Assembly (NCBI GenBank): GCA_002308995.1
Contig: DBWQ01000009.1
Coordinates: 1 to 64,000 of the forward strand
Source of the DNA: Clostridiales bacterium UBA1234
Lineage (GTDB): Bacteria; Bacillota; Clostridia; TANB77; UBA1234
Reading direction: 5' to 3'
Length of the DNA: 64,000 bases
This document shows, one piece after another, positions 58,234 to 64,000 of the stretch. A program made the position numbers and the translations under genes. Each line of letters starts with the position of its first letter. The first letter of the stretch is position 1. The notes under the pieces were generated by a model. It was given only the letters and a program-made list of their open reading frames with translations. It was not told the DNA's origin and did not search any database.

Positions 58234-58250
58234 TATAAGTACAACTTATA
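58234..58250 (+). promoter_or_regulatory. Palindromic operator, copy 2
   Basis: TATAAGT-ACA-ACTTATA is a perfect 7-bp inverted repeat with a 3-base centre. The next 35 bases (ATAAGAATAAT, then ATTTTACAA) match those after the operator at 37960. It stands about 150 bases before the AAA/DUF2201 operon. Confidence 0.6.
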
Positions 58251-58311
58251 TAAAACATAAGAATAATAAATTTTACAAGAAAATCAAATTATGTTAATAT
58301 CTGAGCCGTAG

Positions 58312-58380
58312 GGCAAAAAACAAGTACTTGAGATTAAGTTTAAGAGATTTTTTCTCAAGTATTTTTTGCGCCGATTTTTT
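58312..58380 (+). promoter_or_regulatory. Attenuator-like hairpin in the AAA operon leader
   Basis: GCAAAAAA (58313-58320) pairs with TTTTTTGC (58362-58369), and TACTTGAG (58325-58332) with CTCAAGTA (58354-58361), with a four-base bulge between. A T6 run follows at 58375-58380. It has the form of a terminator placed inside a leader. Confidence 0.55.
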
Positions 58381-58401
58381 AAGGATTAAAGGAGTAAAAA
58401 A

Positions 58402-60459
58402 ATGAAAAAGAATGTATTTGGTTTAGAGGGATTAGAAGAATATGAGGACAAAAGTGCTACAGCAAAAATCAAAAGCTGCATGAAAGCAAATATTTCGGTA
58501 TTCCTACATGGTAAACCTGGTACTGGAAAATCGCAAAGAGTAAAAGAATTAGATCCGGATTGTACCACCATAGAAATGAATTTAAGTCCGATTGAAGATT
58601 TTGCTGGAATGAACGTGGTGCTAAACGGCGAGATAAAAAAAGTAATGCCAGAGTGGCTTCGCTCACTCAAAGAAAAATGTGAAAAAGAGCCACACAAAAA
58701 TCATATCTTATTTTTAGATGAATTTACAAATGCGCCAGAAAGTATTCAAAAACTTGCCTATTCCATTGTGCTGGATAGAAGAGTAGGAAACCAATGGAAA
58801 CTTCCTCAAAATGTTAGAGTCATTGCTGCTGGAAATGAAGTGGAAGACTCTATTGTAGCAACAGAATTACTAGAACCTATGAAAGATAGAGTAGCACATA
58901 TTACGGTAGAAGATGATTATTCTGAGTGGAGAGAGTGGGCATATTATCATAGAATTCATCCAGAAATTTTACGCTATCTAGATAAGAACCCTTCATTAAG
59001 ATTTAGCTATTATGATGAATTAACAGGACTAAATAGGAAAATAACACCAAGAACTTGGGAAAGAGCTTCAAAGATGCTTTATCAAACGGGAAGCTTTGGT
59101 GACTTAATTAGCATTCTTCCTGCTAGTACAGTCTCTTCGATGGTAACGAATCATATGCTGGATGGTTTTCCTTATGAAGACATTAGTATATACACACCTG
59201 AAAGACATATGAAAGCGTGTATTGAGGCGGACATCCCTGTATTCTTACATGGAAAACCTGGGGAAGGAAAATCAAGTCGAGTAGAGGCATTAGACCCAAA
59301 TGCACAAGTATTAGAAATAAACTTACTCCCTGTAGAAGACTTATCTGGAATGGTGGTATGTGACAATGGAACTTTAGAAAAGAAAAAGCCAATGTGGCTC
59401 ACACGCTTAGAAGAAACATGTGCCAAAGAACCAAATAAAAACCATATTTTGTTTTTGGACGAACTCACCAATGCTATGCCGGTTGTGCAAGGTCTTGCTT
59501 ATTCTTTGGTACTAGATAGAACGGTGGGAAATACGTGGAAACTACCTCAAAATGTGCGTATTGTGGCAGCGGGAAATAGTACAGAAGATTCGATTGCAGC
59601 TACCGAAATACCAGAACCGCTTGTGGACCGATTTGCTCACGTCAAAGTAGAAACAGATATTCATCAGTGGTTAGAGTGGGCTGCCAAAAATGATATCCAT
59701 CCTGCTATTATGAGTTATTTAGCAGAAAATCATGAGATGGCATTTAAATGCCAAGAAAACGGAAAAATTGTGACAACGCCAAGAACATGGGAGAGAGCGT
59801 CAAATCAATTATGGTATTCTTACAATTTGGATACCCTTACGGGAATTATTGGTGAAAATTTTACCAATGACTTTTTAGAGTTTTGTTCGACAAGAGTCAT
59901 GAGTAAAGAAGAAATCCTATCCAATAATGGAACTTTTGATATCCATCAAGTGGCACATCCTTTTGCATTAATCCCTAACTTATTATCTACAGAGGATTTT
60001 GAAGTAGAAAAGGTAAGAGATTTTTTGAGCGAAAACTTCCCACAGGTTGTGAACTTGTTTGAATCTTTATGGATCAATCGTTCCCCCGAAAAAGATGAAA
60101 GAAAGCATATTATTGAAAAATTAAGAAAAAAAGATAGATACGTAAGAAAAGATATAAGGCCAAGTAAAGCTTACACATTATTGGAAAATGGTGAAGAATA
60201 TCAACTAAATGAAAACATGCAAGTCATCAACCCATATCGTTATCATAAAGGAATAGATTTTGAGGAGGAAGAAGAAATACTACCAAGCGAAGAAGAGGAA
60301 AACTATTTGGGAGAAGATATTGCAGAAGAATGGGACTATATGGTGGGGAAGCAAGGAAAAAATGCCATTATTCGACCTAACTTAACAGTGAAAAGTTTAA
60401 GAAAATCTCCAGGAAAATATGAGAAGAAAAAGAAAGCATATGACCTTATGAGCAGATAA
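58402..60459 (+). CDS. Protein with two MoxR-like AAA ATPase domains
   Basis: A 685-residue cytoplasmic protein with two tandem AAA+ modules. Module 1: Walker A GKPGTGKS (37-44), Walker B ILFLDEFTNA, sensor region VIAAGNEVEDS. Module 2: GKPGEGKS (284-291), ILFLDELTNA and VAAGNSTEDS. Each has the MoxR-style NTWERAS/RTWERAS helix afterwards. A charged C-terminus of about 130 residues (EEEEILPSEEEENY) ends it. MoxR-type AAA proteins are chaperones that act with VWA-domain partners, and such a partner ends this operon. AAAGGAG lies before the ATG. The leader has a shared operator and an attenuator-like hairpin. Confidence 0.87.
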   Translation: MKKNVFGLEGLEEYEDKSATAKIKSCMKANISVFLHGKPGTGKSQRVKELDPDCTTIEMNLSPIEDFAGMNVVLNGEIKKVMPEWLRSLKEKCEKEPHKNHILFLDEFTNAPESIQKLAYSIVLDRRVGNQWKLPQNVRVIAAGNEVEDSIVATELLEPMKDRVAHITVEDDYSEWREWAYYHRIHPEILRYLDKNPSLRFSYYDELTGLNRKITPRTWERASKMLYQTGSFGDLISILPASTVSSMVTNHMLDGFPYEDISIYTPERHMKACIEADIPVFLHGKPGEGKSSRVEALDPNAQVLEINLLPVEDLSGMVVCDNGTLEKKKPMWLTRLEETCAKEPNKNHILFLDELTNAMPVVQGLAYSLVLDRTVGNTWKLPQNVRIVAAGNSTEDSIAATEIPEPLVDRFAHVKVETDIHQWLEWAAKNDIHPAIMSYLAENHEMAFKCQENGKIVTTPRTWERASNQLWYSYNLDTLTGIIGENFTNDFLEFCSTRVMSKEEILSNNGTFDIHQVAHPFALIPNLLSTEDFEVEKVRDFLSENFPQVVNLFESLWINRSPEKDERKHIIEKLRKKDRYVRKDIRPSKAYTLLENGEEYQLNENMQVINPYRYHKGIDFEEEEEILPSEEEENYLGEDIAEEWDYMVGKQGKNAIIRPNLTVKSLRKSPGKYEKKKKAYDLMSR

Positions 60460-60477
60460 AAGAAAGGATGAAAGAAA

Positions 60478-60882
60478 ATGAAAAGTAAAGTAGAAATCAT
60501 TGATCATTTAATTGAGCATTATACTTGTCCTATTTTGATTAGTAATGAAACATTTAAAGGATATCGAAATGCGGTGTATATTGATGCTAATTGTAGTGAC
60601 GAAGAATTAAAGTGCTCTTACAAAGAAGGGGGAGAAAAAGTTCTTCCTAAATGGTATCAAGAATTACAACAGAAAAGTAAAAATCGTTATTGCTTGCTTG
60701 TCATCCAAAACTTAAATGAAGTGGAGGATAAAAAGCAATTACGCTTTAAAGAAATGATTAAATATGGACAAATCAATCGTATGAAATTGCCAGAAAACTG
60801 CATTATTTTTGTCACGCATTCTTATTTAAAAGAAAACAAGATGATGGATATGATGATGTGTTTAATGAATCGAGTAGATTAG
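60478..60882 (+). CDS. Degenerate AAA-like protein without Walker A
   Basis: A 134-residue protein. The middle (CLLVIQNLNEVEDKKQLRFKEMI) sits where Walker B (ILFLDELTNAEE) does in the flanking ATPases, and MKLPENCIIFVTHS corresponds to WKLPxNVxIIAxGN, so it aligns as a half AAA module. The acidic Walker B residues are replaced (IQNLNE) and the P-loop is missing. It cannot hydrolyse ATP in the usual way and may be a regulatory subunit of the complex. AAAGGATG precedes the ATG; the gene is 18 bases after one ATPase and 10 before the next. Confidence 0.7.
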   Translation: MKSKVEIIDHLIEHYTCPILISNETFKGYRNAVYIDANCSDEELKCSYKEGGEKVLPKWYQELQQKSKNRYCLLVIQNLNEVEDKKQLRFKEMIKYGQINRMKLPENCIIFVTHSYLKENKMMDMMMCLMNRVD

Positions 60883-60892
60883 GAGGGATAAC

Positions 60893-62650
60893 ATGATAAA
60901 GGTAGATATTCCAACGATGGAGGAAGTTGCAAGGTTTGGAAGAATTGAGGAAGTTAATCCTACAGAATTTGCCACCAAAAATGGACAAGATTTTATTAGA
61001 GGGTTTCTTGTTCGTCAGAAAAAGGATGGAAAAAAGAGACTTCTTGGATTTGAACCATGTAAAAATCGATTTGTTGCGTTTGATGAAAATTATGATTATG
61101 GTTTGAAACCTATTATTCGTTTAAATGAATGTGAAGAGGATGAAAAGAAAAAATTGCTGTATATCATTAATAATTGCAATTCTTATAGAGTTCCCATTAC
61201 ACTAGGCGCGATGAGAATGACATTTAAGAATGAAGTTTTGAAGCAAGAATACCACAATTTTTGTGAGAAACATTCATGGTATGGAAATGGTGTTTTGATA
61301 GGGAAGAAAAAAGAAGACCTTTTATCACTTTCTCATGATGCACTTGCAGATGATTACTTGAAAATGTGTTTGCTTCATAAGGCTATCATGAATAAGGAGT
61401 ATTATAATTCAAATTGTATCCAATGGGACTATGATGCAAAACAGCAGATTCTTTTTTGTAAAGACACCGTGTTAGGAGTACCTTTGCAAAGAAAGCAAAA
61501 TAAAAGGGGAGCTTTAACTTTTCCACATAATATTGAATTAGAAGGCTTACAGTCTATTATCAATCAGGCGGTTGAAAAGATTTCATTGTATCAACCAGAG
61601 CGTTATGACCAAAAAGACCTTGCATCTGCTTGTCACTTTGAAGTAAAGAAAAATCTTTCGGCAGAAGAAAAAATGGAGTATGCATTAGAGGCGGGTCTCC
61701 CAGTTTTTTTACATGGTAAACCAGGAGAGGGAAAATCAGCAAGAGCCAAAGCAATTGACCCAGACTACACTATGCTAGAGCTATGTCTTTCTCCCATGGA
61801 AGATTTGGCAGGGATGAATGAGTATGTAAATGGAAAGCTGATCAAAAGAAAGCCAGAGTGGCTTGTGGAATTAGAACAAAAATGTCAGAAAGAACCTTTT
61901 CAAACGCATATCTTATTTTTAGATGAACTGACGAATGCAGAGGAATCGATTCAAAGTTTGGCCTATTCTCTTGTGCTAAAGAGAACCGTTGCTAACGAGT
62001 GGAAACTTCCAGCAAATGTGGGAATTATTGCCACAGGAAACGAGGTAGAAGATTCTGCTGCTGCTACCGAAATGCCAGAGCCACTTCGCGATCGTTTTGT
62101 TCACATCAATGTGCATACTTCACTAGAAGAATGGCTTGATTGGGCGGGAAAAAATGAGATTCATCCAGCTATTATTTCGTACCTTACGTTTAGGGGAGAA
62201 AGTGCTTTAAGAAGCCAAAAAAAGGAAGGCGAAATTTACACTACCCCAAGAACGTGGGAGAGAGCCTCTAAGATGCTAAATGCTACTAATGACGTGAGAG
62301 ATTTGTTCCCAGTGATTGGGGATTATCAAGCAACGGATTTTATCGCTTTTTGCAATATGATGACGATAGATAAAGAAGATATAATAAATGGAAATGTGGA
62401 TAGTTATGTGTTTGATGATATGGACATTGCCATGAAGATGGCGATGGTAAGAAGCTTAAATGATGTGACGATAGAGGAATTTGAAACAGTAAGAAATTTT
62501 GTCAAAACAGCTGGAAAAGAACCACTAGCCTTATTTGAAAACTTATGGATTTCTGGTGCAAAAGAGGAAAAGTATGAAAGACTAGAAAAAGTGGCAGAGA
62601 TACATATGGAAGAGGAAGAACAAGAAGGAGTTGGTACCTATGAATACTAA
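60893..62650 (+). CDS. MoxR-like AAA ATPase with N-terminal extension
   Basis: A 585-residue protein. About 250 N-terminal residues are an unassigned alpha/beta region (FIRGFLVRQKKDGKKRLLGFEP, then LSHDALADDYLKMCLLHKA). The AAA module has Walker A GKPGEGKS (275-282), ILFLDELTNAEES and IIATGNEVEDS, and it is more similar to module 2 of the upstream protein than to other AAA families. YTTPRTWERAS closes the small domain. AGGAGGG lies before the ATG. The stop overlaps the next start by 11 bases. The N-terminal part may be the target-binding domain that separates its job from the double ATPase. Confidence 0.85.
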   Translation: MIKVDIPTMEEVARFGRIEEVNPTEFATKNGQDFIRGFLVRQKKDGKKRLLGFEPCKNRFVAFDENYDYGLKPIIRLNECEEDEKKKLLYIINNCNSYRVPITLGAMRMTFKNEVLKQEYHNFCEKHSWYGNGVLIGKKKEDLLSLSHDALADDYLKMCLLHKAIMNKEYYNSNCIQWDYDAKQQILFCKDTVLGVPLQRKQNKRGALTFPHNIELEGLQSIINQAVEKISLYQPERYDQKDLASACHFEVKKNLSAEEKMEYALEAGLPVFLHGKPGEGKSARAKAIDPDYTMLELCLSPMEDLAGMNEYVNGKLIKRKPEWLVELEQKCQKEPFQTHILFLDELTNAEESIQSLAYSLVLKRTVANEWKLPANVGIIATGNEVEDSAAATEMPEPLRDRFVHINVHTSLEEWLDWAGKNEIHPAIISYLTFRGESALRSQKKEGEIYTTPRTWERASKMLNATNDVRDLFPVIGDYQATDFIAFCNMMTIDKEDIINGNVDSYVFDDMDIAMKMAMVRSLNDVTIEEFETVRNFVKTAGKEPLALFENLWISGAKEEKYERLEKVAEIHMEEEEQEGVGTYEY

Positions 62651-64000
62651 TTTAAAAAGTGTGATTCGAAAAATACTAGTGAAATTTCCGTCTTTTGGAC
62701 ATACTCTTGCCAATATCCAAATCAAAGAAAATGCATTGATTCAAACAGCTTGTACCAATGGACAAGTATTATACTATAATCCTAACTTCATTGATAGTTT
62801 GTCAGAAAGTCAAAAAGTGTTTTTATTATCGCATGAAATATGCCATGTGGAGCTAGAACACATGGAACGAGGAAAGGATAAAAACCCTAGATTATGGAAC
62901 ATTGCAACAGATGCGGTGATTAATGCCTATTTAGAGCATGCTGGATTAGAGCCCATTGAAGGATGTGTCCAAATGCCTGATGCCTATCAAATGCGAGCAG
63001 AAGATATGTATGATACACTACTAAAAGAAGCAGAAGCTTCTCAAGAAAAACAAGATCAGTCAAATGAAGAAACATCATCCAATGAGCAAGAAGAAACTGC
63101 TCAGAAACAAAAAGAATCCACTCAGGAGCCAGAAGAAACTACTCAAAAGCAACAAGAAACTATGAATGCAAAGGAGCAAGAAAAACTTGCCAAAAGAATT
63201 CAAGAATTGGAAGAAAAATATGGCAAAGGCCATGCCTCTCATGAAGAGTGGAAAGAGGCTCCTCACCATCAAGTACCTTCATCTGCCAAAGATGAAAAAG
63301 CATTTTTTGAAGAAAACGAAGCAGAAAAACAAAAAAAGCTAGAAGACATGAGAAAACAAATTATTGCAGAAAGTACCCAAGGAGTTGGACAGGAGAGTTT
63401 TGGTCAAACATTTAAAGTTGAAATGGAAGAAGAAAAAAAGAAGGTAGTAGATTGGAAAAAAATCTTAAAAGCAACGCTAGTAGGCAATCAATATGATTGG
63501 CGTTTAAGCCATCGTGTGAGAAATGGTGTGGTGCCTTATGAACTAAAAAAAGTTCCTCATCCTGTCACAGAGATTTTGCTTGATACAAGTGGCTCCATCA
63601 GCGACGTACTTCTTAGAAACTTTTTGAATGAATGTATGGGTGTTTTAAAAACTTCTCGTTTAAAAGTAGGTTGTTTTGATACTAGGTTTTATGGTTTTCA
63701 TGAAATTCGCTCCAAAAGAGATATTGAAAATATGACTTTTGAAGGACGAGGAGGGACCGATTTTAATGCTGCAGTGAATGCATTCTCGAAAAGTGCGGAT
63801 AATCGCATTGTCTTTACAGATGGCTGTGCAAATACCCCTGAAAAAACTTGCAGAGCCACATGGGTAATCTTTGATGATGGTGATAATTATTCGCGAGGTT
63901 ATGCTGAGGAACTAAACCCTCCTGGAGGGAAAAAGATAATGATTCCTTACGATGCCTACTGCGAATTGACACAAGAAAGCCCAAGAGAGTGTGATGATTA
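62640..64000 (+). CDS. DUF2201 metallopeptidase-like/VWA protein (3' end at window edge)
   Basis: A frame open from ATG 62640 to the window end, 453 codons; the last two bases (TA) could begin a stop. The N-terminal part has the zinc-type motif HEICH (65-69) with WNIATDAVINAY downstream, typical of the DUF2201 putative metallopeptidase domain. A Gln/Glu-rich linker (about 135-190) follows, then a VWA-like domain with the MIDAS start DTSGS (315-319) and GGTDFNAAV. GGAG at 62627-62630 is 9 bases from the ATG, which overlaps the ATPase stop. MoxR ATPases remodel or metal-load VWA proteins in other systems, so this is the expected partner of the three upstream genes. Confidence 0.86.
   Translation, partial: MNTNLKSVIRKILVKFPSFGHTLANIQIKENALIQTACTNGQVLYYNPNFIDSLSESQKVFLLSHEICHVELEHMERGKDKNPRLWNIATDAVINAYLEHAGLEPIEGCVQMPDAYQMRAEDMYDTLLKEAEASQEKQDQSNEETSSNEQEETAQKQKESTQEPEETTQKQQETMNAKEQEKLAKRIQELEEKYGKGHASHEEWKEAPHHQVPSSAKDEKAFFEENEAEKQKKLEDMRKQIIAESTQGVGQESFGQTFKVEMEEEKKKVVDWKKILKATLVGNQYDWRLSHRVRNGVVPYELKKVPHPVTEILLDTSGSISDVLLRNFLNECMGVLKTSRLKVGCFDTRFYGFHEIRSKRDIENMTFEGRGGTDFNAAVNAFSKSADNRIVFTDGCANTPEKTCRATWVIFDDGDNYSRGYAEELNPPGGKKIMIPYDAYCELTQESPRECDD

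Noticed and set aside
1..64000. CRISPR arrays, tRNA or rRNA genes
   Set aside because: No regularly spaced direct repeats, and no cloverleaf with GTTCRA plus matching acceptor, or rRNA-like segments were seen by reading both strands.

Overview
The window reads as chromosome of a low-GC, Gram-positive anaerobe of the Bacillota, most likely class Clostridia. The signs are strong AGGAGG-type ribosome binding sites, sigma-A-like promoters, many rho-independent terminators, four secreted proteins ending in S-layer homology (SLH) repeats, several lipoproteins with Thr/Glu-rich spacers, and Clostridia-typical families (TSCPD, DUF4956/VTC, DUF2201). No rRNA, tRNA, CRISPR array or complete insertion sequence was recognised. 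A species cannot be named from the sequence alone.

Layout. 1-6.1 kb: flavodoxins, a monooxygenase/cupin protein and a 1,462-residue SLH surface protein. 6.2-7.7 kb: a DnaQ-type exonuclease and a CmpB-type membrane protein. 7.8-16.7 kb: a tightly packed operon with a CDP-archaeol-synthase-like enzyme, two rifampin-phosphotransferase-like (PPDK-type) enzymes flanking a UbiA-like membrane prenyltransferase, a GNAT and an adenylate-forming ligase. It looks like an undescribed lipid or prenyl pathway. A cation efflux pump, a radical SAM/SPASM protein and small unknowns follow. 21-31 kb: a second SLH protein, glutathione peroxidase, PAP2 phosphatase, TSCPD, hydrolase and flavin reductase genes, then a polyphosphate/CotH-type operon (VTC, DUF4956, CotH-like, Cthe_2159-like) interrupted by a strongly structured spacer. 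31-38 kb: two more SLH proteins around a zincin/propeller cluster. 38.0-38.9 kb: a GC-richer island with a pseudoknot-like leader, a probable structured RNA and an orphan 115-residue protein. 39-47 kb: lipoproteins, a PBP4B-type serine hydrolase, a frameshifted methyltransferase, DUF1963 and the PiT/DUF47 phosphate pair. 47.2-48.6 kb: a stand-alone reverse transcriptase on the minus strand, preceded by a 131-nt structured leader closed by a perfect 10-bp inverted repeat. 48.8-55 kb: two Nudix genes and an envelope/redox group (zinc ribbon, TPM, SNase, thioredoxin, CcdA). 55.2-58.1 kb: a second PBP4B-like protein and a lipoprotein. 58.2-64 kb: an AAA/MoxR operon with four AAA-like modules in three genes and a DUF2201 metallopeptidase/VWA protein that runs off the window.

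Three places deserve attention as possible new systems: the 7.8-16.7 kb pathway; the reverse transcriptase with its bounded leader RNA; and the 38 kb RNA/ORF island, whose upstream palindrome (TATAAGT-N3-ACTTATA) recurs before the AAA/DUF2201 operon 20 kb away, suggesting one regulator for both. Several genes carry single frame breaks or are remnants. These could be real decay or assembly errors; raw reads would decide.
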